Origin: Siphonodentalium dalli
Taxonomy: Eukaryota; Mollusca; Scaphopoda; Gadilida; Siphonodentaliidae
Length of the DNA: 64,000 bases
Direction of reading: 5' to 3'
NCBI GenBank assembly: GCA_032622095.1
Contig: CP136068.1
Location: 122,145,989-122,209,988, forward strand
Positions 23,199 through 33,231 of the stretch are shown here, piece by piece (the first letter of the stretch is position 1; every line of letters begins with the position of its first letter). The notes beneath the pieces were generated by a model, which ran no database searches, was not told the origin of the DNA, and was given only the letters and a program-made list of their open reading frames with translations. The position numbers and the translations under genes were made by a program.

Positions 23199-24191
23199 TT
23201 AGAACTCCTCTCGTTTTCTGAAATGCAGCTTCGCCAAAGAATTACCACCAATAAACTGAATTGATTTTCCTGTGTCGCCACTTATATTTACACTAATTTT
23301 GTCAAAGTATGACTTTGAAACTGGAACATAATGTAAATTTAAAAATTCATGTTTTACATGTAATCCGTCGATATCTCTTTTAATTCTGAAAGAAACAACT
23401 CGTAAAATTTGTACTTCAACATTTCCAACAATTGTGAAATCGGCAATATCAGAATAAACAAACATTTGATTATGACCAACAAACAAATCTACACCAAACG
23501 GAAATCTATTATTTGAATAAAAATCTTCAGAAGCGTTTTCAGTTTTGTAACCCAACTTGTGCAAAAGACATTGTGGTAATTCAATTCCTAGTTTTGGGAT
23601 ACTTACACTCTTGCGAATAATTTTCACACGTTTTGTAACTTTTGAGTACTTGTTGTGAAATCCGTATTCGTTTTGCATTGCTTCTCCAAGTGTTTCATCA
23701 ATTACATCTTGCATTGTATCAAGGGGTGATAGGAAGACAGTCAGTCATGACTATATCACCCCTAGCAATATACATGTATAGTCTATCAATATTATATTTA
23801 TTTGTAATTGTACTTTCCATGTGTGTATATTGTAAATAAAATTATCCTATCCTATCCTATCAAGTAAATCTGCCACAGAGGTATACGAACCTTCTCGTAT
23901 CTGTATTTCAATTGCACGAACGCCATCAGGTCTCGTAAATATCTTTTCTTTAAAACGATTTTGAAGAACAGACAGTATTATTGCATCAGTTGTAATCAAA
24001 TTGAATTTACACGAATCCCCTGTAACATTGTATGTTTCTGAAGGTGTTATCAGTTCGACTAATGCAACTTCCCATTTTTCTTTATCAATTTGAATTGGTT
24101 TTGGTAATTGTACAGTAAAACAACATTGAGAATTGTTTGGATACATTACCATTGAACTGTCGCTCGGAATTGTAATGTAGAAAGAATTCAT
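23199..24191 (-). pseudogene. mCP: Minor capsid (penton) protein, split by a retroelement
   Basis: The start at 24191 overlaps the upstream stop in an ATGA arrangement. The first 110 residues (MNSFYITIPSDSS..., FTVQLPKPI, WEVALVELITP) fit the single jelly-roll penton-type protein that occupies Polinton capsid vertices. Coding stops in a 141-bp insertion (23724-23864) and resumes at about 23716 in 171 further codons ending at 23199. The 7-bp target duplication TATCAAG flanks the insert, and the host phase is the same on both sides, so the insert is the only break seen. It abolishes the protein as it stands. Confidence 0.85.
23724..23864 (+). mobile_element. Tiny 5'-truncated retroelement 3' end in mCP
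   Basis: 141 bases inserted in the minor capsid gene, flanked by TATCAAG (23717-23723 and 23858-23864). It carries AATAAA at 23835 and ends in a pentamer tail of ATCCT repeats. The same kind of tail (ATCTT repeats) ends the LINE at 50945-53276, so this is probably the 3' end of a related LINE or a SINE using it. Its first 40 bases form an inverted pair (GGGGTGATA/TATCACCCC). Confidence 0.8.
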
Positions 24192-24451
24192 ACTTTCAAA
24201 ATTTCTGCCGACTGATTTTTCAAATATTTCAAACGCGGTGTTGGTAAAATGTATCCCAAAGAACTACTGAGTAAAATTAACCACAGTTCTTTATTTTCAC
24301 TTTGTAAACTTAAATGAACAATTGCTGTAGCGATTATACCAACAATTATAATAATTTGTGTAAAATATGTTACTTGATTTTTTGCAATTTTTTCTCCACA
24401 GATTTGAAATTGTGATGGAGCATCCAGACCAACTGAACCATTTTGAGACAT
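24188..24451 (-). CDS. Small two-segment membrane protein of Polintons
   Basis: 87 residues from the ATG at 24451. It has two hydrophobic stretches: TQIIIIVGIIATAIVHLSLQ (about 33-52) and LWLILLSSSLGYILP (about 57-73), then a short basic tail. Proteins of this size and layout sit next to the integrase or capsid genes in other Maverick elements; the function is unknown to me, perhaps a virion membrane or entry accessory. The upstream extension of the frame lacks an ATG and lies over the integrase tail. Its stop overlaps the mCP start codon. Confidence 0.65.
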   Translation of the reverse strand: MSQNGSVGLDAPSQFQICGEKIAKNQVTYFTQIIIIVGIIATAIVHLSLQSENKELWLILLSSSLGYILPTPRLKYLKNQSAEILKV

Positions 24452-24461
24452 GTTAATAGTT

Positions 24462-25555
24462 TTATACCAAATTTGTGGCAGGAATCCAACTGTCAAATTT
24501 TTTAGGATAACCAGCCCAATGAACTTTAATTTCTCTAACTGATTTACCAGCAACTTTTCTTGAACGTTTACCAACAACTGATTCAATTTCGTAAACTTTA
24601 TTATCTTTTATATGTTGAATTTCTTTACCATAAAATGATCCTGCGATGTTTTCACCATCTAAATCTACTAATTTGTAAGTTAATGGTGTACTTTTACAAA
24701 ATCTACTAATTTTGAAAATTTCTTGTGTCCAATTTGGAAGATATCCTTTATCAAAAGTTCTCTTTGTTTTATTTATTCTAACAAAATCTCCAACTTTCAA
24801 GATCTTATCTTTTTTCGTTTTTAACTTTCCATAAAGATTTCTGGAAACTTCAATTTCATTTTCTCGAGTTACTAAAACTGGTGCCATCTTAATACTTCTA
24901 TGAAAACTTTTGTGTAAGAATTCACAAAATCGTGCAAAACATCATTGTATTTCAAAGTTTGATTATGTGTAAAATATTTCCACATCCTTGTTTTCAATGT
25001 CCGTTGAAAACGTTCAACTATACTTGCTTTTGTCTCTGGATTCTCTGTTGTGAAAAAATGAATTTTCTTAGATTTCAAAAATTGTAAAAACAATTTATTT
25101 TTGAATTCTGAACCTTTGTCAGATTGAAATGAAACAGGTTTTCGTTTTGATGATTTGAGAATTTTCTGAAATGTTTTAACTAAAGTTTTACCAGTTTTGT
25201 CTTTAATTTTTTCAACCCATGCAAATTTTGAGAACACATCAATAACACAAAGTAAATATCTGTAATTGTCATTGTGCTTTTGCAAAGTTTGCAAATCTGC
25301 CAAATCAGCTTGCCACTGAATATCAATTCCTGCAACAATAGTTTTACGTCTGCGAAATTTCCGAACAATTGGTTTGTGCAAAGTGTATGTTTTTTGCCAT
25401 TGTAACCATTTTTTAACATCTGAAAGTTTAATTTTGTTATTTGTTTCTTTCGCATTTTTAAAAAGTTGATTTGCTCCACTGAAACCACCAACTTCTTTTG
25501 GATTGTAGTAAATTTCAGTTAGAAGTTTGTCAAATTTTATGTAAGTGGGGACCAT
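24462..25555 (-). pseudogene. INT: Retroviral-type integrase with chromodomain, frameshifted
   Basis: The integrase inserts the linear Polinton genome into host DNA. The first frame (25555-24872) holds an N-terminal region and the catalytic core with Asp in DIQWQADLADL, Asp in SDKGSEFK and Glu in KASIVERFQRTLK, giving an intact DDE triad. Near 24900 a one-base shift moves coding to the frame that runs on to 24462. This second part has an SH3-like region (KVGDFVRI) and ends in a chromodomain (YEIESVV...EIKVHWAGYPKKFDSW) that probably guides target choice by binding methylated histone tails. Only the frameshift disables it. Confidence 0.88.
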
Positions 25556-26231
25556 CCTTTCAAAATAGATTTTCTGGTTTTAGGAAAACTTTGAGGTGTG
25601 AAAATATCAACTGAATGTTTTCTTGACTTGCCACTGCTAGGAGTTGCATGAGGTGTATGAAACTCATCACCAGTGTGACCTTCTTTTAAATGTCTTTGTA
25701 TCCACAACCATCGATTCCTGTTACCTACATAATCTTGTGGTACATTAAGTTCCCCCAATCCGTGTAGGAATGTTTCATAACCAACTGGGTCAAAACCTTT
25801 TCGGTGACGAACAACATCGTTTATCAAATCAATTATATTTGATCCAGTAACTGTTTCTGTTCCATAAATTAATTGTCCACGATCATCCCATCTAAGTTTA
25901 GGATTAGTTGACAACAATGTTAAGATGGCACACTTTCCAATATATGCTCACTCATTTTCCCAAAGTTTTCAGATAACTTTTGTTCAGGTAAACTGAATTT
26001 TGAATTTAAAGATTTTTGTGAAGTTTTCAATTTGTACAAATTTTCTCCAAATAACTGTGACTTTTCTGATTCAGAAATATTTTTATCATAAACTGATTTC
26101 AATTCTTTGTAAGAATCTGAAACATTTGAAATTGCAGGATCCGCAGGTAATTGAGGTTTATTCATTTCTGACATTTTCCATTGTTTGAAATCTTCCAACA
26201 TTCTGAATGGTACAATAACCATTTTCTTCAT
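25537..26231 (-). pseudogene. Conserved Polinton protein of unknown function, frameshifted
   Basis: The ATG at 26231 opens a 103-codon frame (MVIVPFRMLEDFKQW near the start, then a charged, probably coiled-coil region). After the stop at 25920 coding continues in another phase with LRWDDRGQLIYGTETVTGSN and a C-terminal GFDPVGYETFLHGL block, to 25537. I recognise the WxDRGxLxY-type segment as a recurrent unassigned protein of Maverick elements, so the two frames are one gene with a frameshift near 25915. There is no ATG for the second part. The tail overlaps the integrase start by 19 bases. Confidence 0.7.
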
Positions 26232-26244
26232 ATTTATTTGAAAT

Positions 26245-26613
26245 TTAGTTTTTCAAAATATTGTTAACAACTGCACCTAATGTTTTGCTAATCAATGGAG
26301 CAAGAAATAATAATGGTAAAACGCCACCTTTTTGATTCAAAATTTTCTTCTTTTGTTGCAAAGGTTTGTTCTTGTCTGCAAGATATCTGATATGTTTACG
26401 CTTCGAATGTAACTTACGGTTCTGAGCTTCATTCAGTTTTACATTACCTTTTAAAAGATTTTGACAACATTCTGAAATACAATCCATCACTTGTTTCGGA
26501 GCATCGTTGATCATTTTCTTTTTATATGCAGATGGAACTTTACTCATTGCAACAATCAACTCACCATATTTTTTTATCAGCGGTGCTTTCCTGCTCTTAG
26601 TTTTTGAAGGCAT
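26245..26613 (-). CDS. Basic virion-core-like protein with hydrophobic C-terminus
   Basis: 122 residues from the ATG at 26613. Lys/Arg-rich throughout, with RKLHSKRKHIRYLADK followed by QKKKILNQKGGVLPLLFLAP and a short hydrophobic C-terminus. The Gly-Gly segment before the hydrophobic end could be a maturation-protease site, as in adenovirus core precursors (inference). Similar Lys-rich plus QxGG proteins occur in other Mavericks. Probably packages or condenses the genome. Confidence 0.65.
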   Translation of the reverse strand: MPSKTKSRKAPLIKKYGELIVAMSKVPSAYKKKMINDAPKQVMDCISECCQNLLKGNVKLNEAQNRKLHSKRKHIRYLADKNKPLQQKKKILNQKGGVLPLLFLAPLISKTLGAVVNNILKN

Positions 26614-26669
26614 CTTCACAGTCTAAGTAGTTGTCTCAAAATGAGCAGAAAAATTATATGTTTCATCTT

Positions 26670-27257
26670 TTATCTTTTCTGATTGAACCATTCTAAAGCT
26701 TCGAATGCAGATTTCGATGCATCAGACAACGGCATAAATTTTGAAAATTCAAGATCAATAACTGTTTTTTTTTGTAACGGTTGATGTTGAGGGTTCTGCT
26801 GAGAAGGTATAGGTGTAAATTTAGAATGTTGATTTTGTTGAGTTTGCATCGGTGTAAACTTTGAATGATTTAGAGAAAGCTTTGTTTTACGTTTAGATTC
26901 TTTTTGACTACCCCTTTGTTGTGTTTGCATCAGTGTAATCTTTGAATGTTTTGGAGAAACCTTTGATTTACTTTTAGATTGTCTACCAGTTTGTTCAAAT
27001 GAATTTTTCAAAAGACTTCTAATTAAAACTCCTCCAAGGAACCCACTACCACCTCGTTGTAAAATTAATTTGCGTTTTGTTTCCATATCAGTTGATCGAT
27101 CAGAGATTTGTTTAAGAACATTTTTATTTCTCTGAAAAAACTTTTTTGTCTGTGATGGTAATTTCCAATCATTTTCAAGAAATAATTCAGCTGCAAAAGT
27201 GAAGAAATTTATAATTTGTGACAGTTCATCATGACTAAACATCTCAGTGGACGACAT
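26670..27257 (-). CDS. Basic repeat-containing virion-type protein
   Basis: 195 residues from the ATG at 27257 (MSSTEMFSHDELSQ). The middle has KRKLILQRGGSGFLGGVLIR, resembling the QxGG-hydrophobic segment of the neighbouring gene, so the two may be related. The C-terminal half holds three imperfect repeats around HSKFTPMQTQQ, rich in Lys, Ser and Gln. I do not recognise a catalytic domain. Likely an internal virion protein. Confidence 0.55.
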   Translation of the reverse strand: MSSTEMFSHDELSQIINFFTFAAELFLENDWKLPSQTKKFFQRNKNVLKQISDRSTDMETKRKLILQRGGSGFLGGVLIRSLLKNSFEQTGRQSKSKSKVSPKHSKITLMQTQQRGSQKESKRKTKLSLNHSKFTPMQTQQNQHSKFTPIPSQQNPQHQPLQKKTVIDLEFSKFMPLSDASKSAFEALEWFNQKR

Positions 27258-27291
27258 GGTTCTAAAATGAGAAAAGTAACAACAACTGAAT

Positions 27292-27942
27292 TTATACTTT
27301 TGAATAAATGACAGGACCTCGGTCATTAGCTGTCAACCATTTATGGAAAATATCAGTTCTAATTCGCAAATAATTTTCTGTTCTAGGATGAAAATCTACT
27401 AAAATATATCCATGATTTATTGAAGTTGCATCTTCGTATGCTTGTTTCAAATGATTGATTTGCATTTGATGAGCCAAAACTTTTATTTGATTTTTATCTC
27501 GAACGCTTTGAAATAAAACCATGTAGTGTGCATTCAAACTTATAGTTCTGCTACTTTTTGATTTTTGGAACATGTTTTGAGTAATGTAAATTATTGAAGC
27601 ATTTCGATGGTGACCTTTTCTAGTAAACCAAAGCATTATTTTGTCTTCATCTTGTTCCCCCATCATGTCATCGAAAACAACAAGATGAGGAAATGATTTA
27701 TCTGATACAATTTCCTCATCATCGTCTGGAATACCATCGATAAACTCAACGTTATCAATTTCTTTTATACGATTGTATGTGTCTTGCCATTCTTTGTAAC
27801 ACCAAACTATTTTCTTTGGTGGTGTTTGGAATAAATCGTGTTTAAATTCAATAACTTTTTTAACAAATTCTGTTTTACCTGATCCACTAGGTCCGCTGAT
27901 AAAGAAATTACACGGATGTTGGAAAAGTAAAGATTCTTCCAT
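27292..27942 (-). CDS. ATP: Genome-packaging ATPase (FtsK/HerA, A32-like)
   Basis: 216 residues, open. Walker A is FFISGPSGSGKTEFVKK (about 12-28), Walker B is FPHLVVFDDMMGE (about 84-96) and a conserved Gln lies in ASIIYITQNMFQ (about 115-126). This is the packaging ATPase shared by Polintons, adintoviruses and nucleocytoplasmic large DNA viruses; it drives genome translocation into the procapsid. Length and motif spacing are normal and no break is visible. It starts 57 bases after the upstream stop. Confidence 0.92.
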   Translation of the reverse strand: MEESLLFQHPCNFFISGPSGSGKTEFVKKVIEFKHDLFQTPPKKIVWCYKEWQDTYNRIKEIDNVEFIDGIPDDDEEIVSDKSFPHLVVFDDMMGEQDEDKIMLWFTRKGHHRNASIIYITQNMFQKSKSSRTISLNAHYMVLFQSVRDKNQIKVLAHQMQINHLKQAYEDATSINHGYILVDFHPRTENYLRIRTDIFHKWLTANDRGPVIYSKV

Positions 27943-27998
27943 GTTGTCACTTTGATGCCTAATCAGAGAGTGAACTTAACGACGTGTGAATTTAGTTT

Positions 27999-28613
27999 TT
28001 AAACAGAAACCTCCATATAAATATTTCCAAACATTTCAATAATCCAAGTATTATAGTCTTCTATTCTTCTGTTTGTTCTGTAAACAAAAAAATCATTTCC
28101 TATAATGTTTTTAATTTTTACATATGTTGACATTTTTTTTGTTAACAAATACCCATAGATCCTAGGAACTGATTTAAAGGTTCCCCTAGCAAGAGGATAA
28201 TTATCTTCATACTTTGTATAATGAATATTGTCATGTTCATCAAAAGTTTCTAAATCTAAATGGTGTTCATCACCACCAAATATCCAAAAATCAGATATTC
28301 TTTCAATGAGAAAAAATGTTTTGAATTTAATAAATGATTTAATATATTTTTGAGAGAAATGAGAAAATATACTTGTCTCAAGATAGTCCAATCTCTGTAA
28401 ACATTCATCGACATCACAGCATCGTAGTATTGCTTCCTTTTCTCTTTCAAACAAGACTTCTTGTAATTCCTTCTTTATCTCTGGAATAAGTTTTGACTGT
28501 GCCACCAAATATCCATAAATCTTCTCAGCAATTTCTGGAGGTACTACTCCTGTCAACATCTTGACATGAAATGACTCAACATCTCCATCCGTATGGATAT
28601 GTGTGAATACCAT
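27999..28613 (-). CDS. Unrecognised Polinton protein
   Basis: 204 residues from the ATG at 28613 (MVFTHIHTDGDVESF), which overlaps the end of the polymerase by 38 bases. The upstream continuation of this frame has no ATG. The sequence is mixed alpha/beta-like with CCDVDECLQRL and a HTKYEDNYPLARG-like region; I see no known motif. It is intact while the polymerase is broken, so either the decay is recent or it is small enough to have escaped. Confidence 0.6.
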   Translation of the reverse strand: MVFTHIHTDGDVESFHVKMLTGVVPPEIAEKIYGYLVAQSKLIPEIKKELQEVLFEREKEAILRCCDVDECLQRLDYLETSIFSHFSQKYIKSFIKFKTFFLIERISDFWIFGGDEHHLDLETFDEHDNIHYTKYEDNYPLARGTFKSVPRIYGYLLTKKMSTYVKIKNIIGNDFFVYRTNRRIEDYNTWIIEMFGNIYMEVSV

Positions 28614-31600
28614 TGACGAGTTTTCGTTTTGTGTACACCGATCTGAAAGTTTTGGTTTGACACTCACTAATCAGTTGATGGTACTTTTGTCTTTTAATTC
28701 TGGAAGGATACTCAACAACAGTTTTGAAATTTTCACGATCATTAACACATTGTACCATTGTTTCAAAATTAACTTTTTGACTTGCGCTGTAATCAAGAGT
28801 GATACCTTTTACCTTACATTTTGTGTATCTTCTCCCATCTTTGATGTATTCATATCCGTAGTTCTTTGGCCCAAGTCCAACAAATTTGACAATCTTTGCA
28901 TCTGGATGTTCGTCGCTCCATTTCCCCAATCTTCCTTCGATAGTTTTGATGTTCTTCTTTGATGGATCACTGACATACATACAGCTGTCTGTATCAAAAT
29001 ACAGCACTCTATCTCCAAGTTTTTAAAAACTTTATACAATTGTAATCTTGCATACGCTGTAACAAAAGAAGCAACAACAACATTTGCTGAATGATGAGGT
29101 TCAATATTATCTAAAATATCAACATAATTTACCAGAATGAATTTGTCACCATCAAGAAGTGTAACATTTTGAACAATTATATTGTTACTAGTAAGCAATT
29201 CAAAATAACGTGATTGCTTATCCACATAAGATTTCTTTGTGCATTCTTACCCCATATACAATTAATCATAATTTTAGATATTTGGCGTTTTCCTGGATTC
29301 TTCTCGATGTTCTCCAATTTTATACCCTCAGCTGCATAATAATCCTGTACAAACTTTTGCTTCTGTTCTTCTGTCTCAACACCAAATGGATAACCACTAC
29401 ATTCCTGTTTGATCTTTAGATGTTTGTCGATATAGGATTTGTATATTTCATCTGTCCAATCTGTCCAATGCCAAATTTGGTACACATCAAGTATTTTGTA
29501 GCCAACATCCATTGCTTTGAATAATTCTGGCGTGGTCCACACTCCGGTTATAGCTCGATCTTCTTCTGAATGGTTACATGTCTCGTTCTCATTGATGGCG
29601 CAAGTGTTGCACGAAGTAAAAACCATTTTGTTGTTACAATGAATCGGTAGAACTGGAATATACAATTTCGATGGTGGTAAAATTGTACATTTAACAAGCC
29701 CCGCATAGTCTCTAATGTGTTCTTGATCGATCTGCTCTTGGCTCAAAATTTCTGGATGTCCAACAGGGTAGAATTTATATTTGTTGCAATATGGATACAA
29801 CGAACACACATCGATGAACTTGATTTCTTTTGTGGAATCTTGATCAATTTCCTCGTACAATTTGATGGCATTTGTACGTCCACCAAACAATGCTTCTCTT
29901 GGCAAAATGGGGTCTCGATGTTTGTAGAAAGATTCCATTTGTTGTTTGAATTTCACATCCGATTTCATTCTTTCGTCGATCTGATGTCCCCAAAGTGATT
30001 CAACTCTGTAACCAAGACTTTCCAGTTCAACTTTCTTCTGTTGAGTTCTTGTATATAATTCTTCCATGGTGAGCATCGTATAGGGATTCTTGTATTGTCT
30101 GTTGTTGTAACATTTTGGACATCCATGAAACAGACATCCATTCATCTCAAAAACTGTTCTTGTGGCTTCCTCATATCCATCGACGTAGTGTCCACCAATC
30201 TTGATTTCTCCTCCATTCAAAGCATGCTTAATTGTTATCATACGTGACAATGATAGATGTTGAAGCCAACGTATCGCTTTCATGGAATAGTTTTTAGCAC
30301 ATGGGTATCCACCATCTGGAATGATTCCAATTGTTTTCTCTGGCATTGAATTCTTCCTCCATGCCAAATTGCAAACTTGCGCCAATGTTATTGACTCAAT
30401 GAACGGGTCAATCTGTTCTGTTTCCAATATGTATTTCCTGAAATTTCCACATCCACGGCGAAGAATATCCACGTCTGATTTGCAGTACTTCTCCATCTCT
30501 TCTTGGAAGTTGAATATCACGTAATTTTCTATTTTCTCATTGTACCATTCAAAGAATTTCTCTCGATTTTCCACGCTCATCATGTCTGGTTTGTAGTAAT
30601 CAGAAGCCAAGTAAGGTCCAATGTAATTTTAAAACTTTGGTGAATTCGCCCAATGTGGAAAGTGTCCTTTCGTCATCTCATTCAGCTGAAAAGTTTGTGG
30701 AAACTTTGAAAGCGGCATCATCAGAAAACTCAGAGAATCAATAACTTTCACGCTGTTGCATTTTAAACTGAGAATTTTGTTTCCATTCATGATCAGTTCT
30801 GGTTTATGAATTCCACTTTGTATGAGTGCTTGAAGTAGAAACTGTGCATCGTATCCCTGAGCATTATGTGCTATTGCAACACATCCTTTGTGATCTTGGT
30901 GGAATAACCAGTTTGTGAAGTCTGTTAAAACGTTGTCACCCTTGAATACAAATTCTCTGGAATCCGGTCCGCATGTTTCACATTTTTCTTCGATTGGTTT
31001 GCACATGCAATCTCCACAAGCGGTATGTGCAACACAGAAGTTTGGAATATGAACACCTGTGTCTTGTCTGCATTCAAAGTCAAAGAATACATATGGAATC
31101 TTTGCAGGTTTCTTTTCCGGTGATTCATATTTTGGAATGTAGCACCTGTGATCTGCTTCAACGATTTCTTTGCAATGTTTGCATTTCTTCAACCCCGCAC
31201 ATATATGTCTGCTTGATTTATTGGTGAGAATTTCTTCATCACAAATGTTGCATAGTTGAACCAAATCACATATTTTTCTTTTCTGTTTTCCTTCCGTCTT
31301 CAAATGGTTGTCGAAACAAGATTTACTTCTGAATGATCGTCGACACGTTCTACACTTCACCCAATTTGTGAAATTACACTGTGTCAATGACCAGCATGCA
31401 CAAACAAATCTGCATCGATGATCGCCACGACTTTTGAATCCAATGTCACATAATTCGCAGTAGTAGCTGGTGCCTAGAAATCCTTTGATTGATGTTATGG
31501 TGTCGAAGTGATTGTTGTTGTAGTAGATGTGTACACATTTGCTCTCCGAACACATTTCTGCAGGTTCAAATAGAAATCCAGCGCCAGCAAATTCATTGTG

Positions 31601-32523
31601 AATTTTCACAACATATTCTGGATACAATATTTCTTGAATCTTGTGGAACTCATTGATACTGCAAACTGTATCGTGCGGAATGCCAGCACGGTTGAGTAGA
31701 TTTTTTGCGGCATCTGTTTGTGCTGTGTATATTGATTGTCTTATTCTTTTCCATTTCTTTGACAGCACGCAGATCCATCACTATCTGCCTTACACATTCC
31801 GACGACAATAGATCTTGCCATACACATAACATCATCAGCATTTTCAATCCGGACAATACTTCTTTTTACTTTTGTCAGCTTGTTCTTGTCTGCAAATGGT
31901 CCATAATGTAGTGAGTGTCGTGTACCACCTTCCGGAATATCTGTGACGAAGATTTCGAAATTGAGTGCACCGTCATGAATTGTAAAGTCTGCATTTGATT
32001 GAACTACATTTTGAATATTATCCATGAGTGTCCCACCATTCAATTCACTGGCTTTTGTGAATGGAATGAAAATGCTCATATCAAGTCCTGGATGATTTAT
32101 CGTAACTCTGATTATTGTCTTCTCATTTGCTGAACATTTCTGTTTCAATTCTTCTGTCAACTTCTCAAATATCTCTGGAATGTTCTCGATTGGATCTGTA
32201 AATTTCTCGAATTTCACACCAAATTGTCGTGCTGCTGATTTAAATTTTCTGGAAAATTTCTCCGAGTTCAGCTCCAATTTGAAATATTTTGTTGGATTGA
32301 ACACAACACGCTCTCTAGCCAGACTTCTCTTTCTCTTCCCACCAATTTCTCTATTCTGTCTTCGACCACGTCCAATCTGCCCATCACTAGAACTTTCTTC
32401 ACTTTCTGCCCCATCAGTTTCCATATCACTCTCTTCAATAACTGCAGGCCTTGGTCTTTTTCTAAAAATATCTTCTTCGCTGGTGGCGTCGTCTGAAACA
32501 GGTCTTTTAATTCTCTTAAACAT
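28576..32523 (-). pseudogene. POLB: Protein-primed family B DNA polymerase, three frameshifts and a stop
   Basis: This replicates the Polinton genome by protein priming. The ATG at 32523 opens an acidic and basic N-terminal region (FKRIKRPVSDDATSEEDIF). After a shift near 31755 comes a Cys-rich region with many CxxC pairs, then the exonuclease motifs FFDFECRQD, AHNAQGYDAQF and DSLSFLMMP. A TAA at 30629-30631 interrupts the same phase. Then come motif A DVCSLYP and motif B NCIWGKNAQR. Shifts follow near 29240 and 29015, then motif C YFDTDS, ending at 28576. All catalytic motifs are present but lie in separate frames, so the gene is dead here. Confidence 0.92.
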
Positions 32524-32592
32524 TTTTGTCTTGAGTTTTGTCAGCAAAAAATATTGCGACTGGCTTCTTCGGAGTTGAAGTGTAAAGTGTAG

Positions 32593-32754
32593 AATTACAC
32601 CTGCTTTTATAGCATCGATCCTACGAATGATTCACAGAACAAATCTGAAGATAAACATCCAGAAATTGAAAATTCCAAGAAAACTTCCAAGAAAAAGAAG
32701 TTGAGACCATTCTACATTCCAAAAACAGATAAACGAATCGACACAAACAATTGA
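32593..32754 (+). other. Short Lys-rich open stretch, doubtful
   Basis: 53 codons open on the plus strand without an ATG, ending in TGA just before the duplicated 3' module. The product would be acidic then Lys-rich (NSKKTSKKKKLRPFYIP). It could be the tail of a lost plus-strand gene, such as another basic DNA-binding protein. It could equally be chance sequence in the polymerase promoter region. Confidence 0.2.
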
Positions 32755-32756
32755 AA

Positions 32757-32866
32757 ATTATGTTGTGTGAATAAATTATGAATTGAACAATCGTGTTTTG
32801 TTTTTTCAGCTATGAAAGAGTAACCTTTTGGGAAATGTGGGTGGCCCTGAAAAGGGCCGTTTTCTC
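32757..32866 (-). repeat. Duplicated histone-type 3' module, copy 1
   Basis: Nearly identical to 34250-34361 (shared words AATAAATTATGAA, GAACAATCGTG, CAGCTATGAAAGAGTAACC, TTTTGGGAAATGTG). Each copy lies directly downstream of a minus-strand histone-like gene and contains its stem-loop. The flanking coding regions are not alike, so the 3' module has been duplicated or maintained separately from the genes. Confidence 0.9.
32843..32858 (-). promoter_or_regulatory. Histone mRNA 3' stem-loop (H2A-like gene)
   Basis: On the minus strand: GGCCCTTTTCAGGGCC, a 6-bp stem with a TTTC loop, preceded by AAAAC and followed by ACCCACA. This fits the metazoan histone stem-loop bound by SLBP, including the ACCCA cleavage flank. 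It starts 19 bases after the stop codon of the H2A-like gene. A purine-rich U7-binding element is not obvious downstream. Confidence 0.88.
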
Positions 32867-32877
32867 TTTTCCAGGAT

Positions 32878-33231
32878 TCATAAGAATTCTGACAAATCAG
32901 GATATATCCCGTTGGGATTAATTGTCACAGACCAAATAGGATTTGATCTGTGCGCTGCACCAGCCTGAGCAAAGCTGTCAATCGCTGCATTGCACAGATC
33001 TTTCTTCTTGATCTGTGACAAGATCTCCACGAGATCAAGATTGCTTGATTCTTGAACATCACATACTTTAGGCAATGGTCGTCGGCGAGCCAAAAAATCT
33101 CTTATCATCTGCTTCTGAACCATACTTTGTTTAGGAGAAACCTGCCATTTCCTATATCTTCTTATTTCCGTCTCCTCTGACGAATCTCTCTTCCTCCACA
33201 ACTTCTTGAGAAATTTCTTTAAAGACGGCAT
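32878..33231 (-). CDS. Divergent histone H2A-like protein
   Basis: 117 residues, ATG at 33231. Basic N-terminal tail (MPSLKKFLKKLWRKRD). The C-terminus WSVTINPNGIYPDLSEFL lines up with the H2A docking end (VTIAQGGVLPNIQAVLL in canonical H2A). Upstream, DLVEILSQIKKKDLCNAAID lines up with the H2A alpha-2 helix ([22 protein letters not shown]), and IRDFLARRR with VHRLLRKG. The stretch between alpha-2 and the docking end is about 11 residues shorter than in H2A. The identification is by eye; the histone stem-loop 19 bases downstream and the divergent H2B-like partner support it. Similarity to host-type H2A is low, so this is not a recent host copy. Confidence 0.6.
   Translation of the reverse strand: MPSLKKFLKKLWRKRDSSEETEIRRYRKWQVSPKQSMVQKQMIRDFLARRRPLPKVCDVQESSNLDLVEILSQIKKKDLCNAAIDSFAQAGAAHRSNPIWSVTINPNGIYPDLSEFL

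Noticed and set aside
28603-28962. Plus-strand 119-codon frame
   Set aside because: Antisense shadow of the polymerase motif C region.
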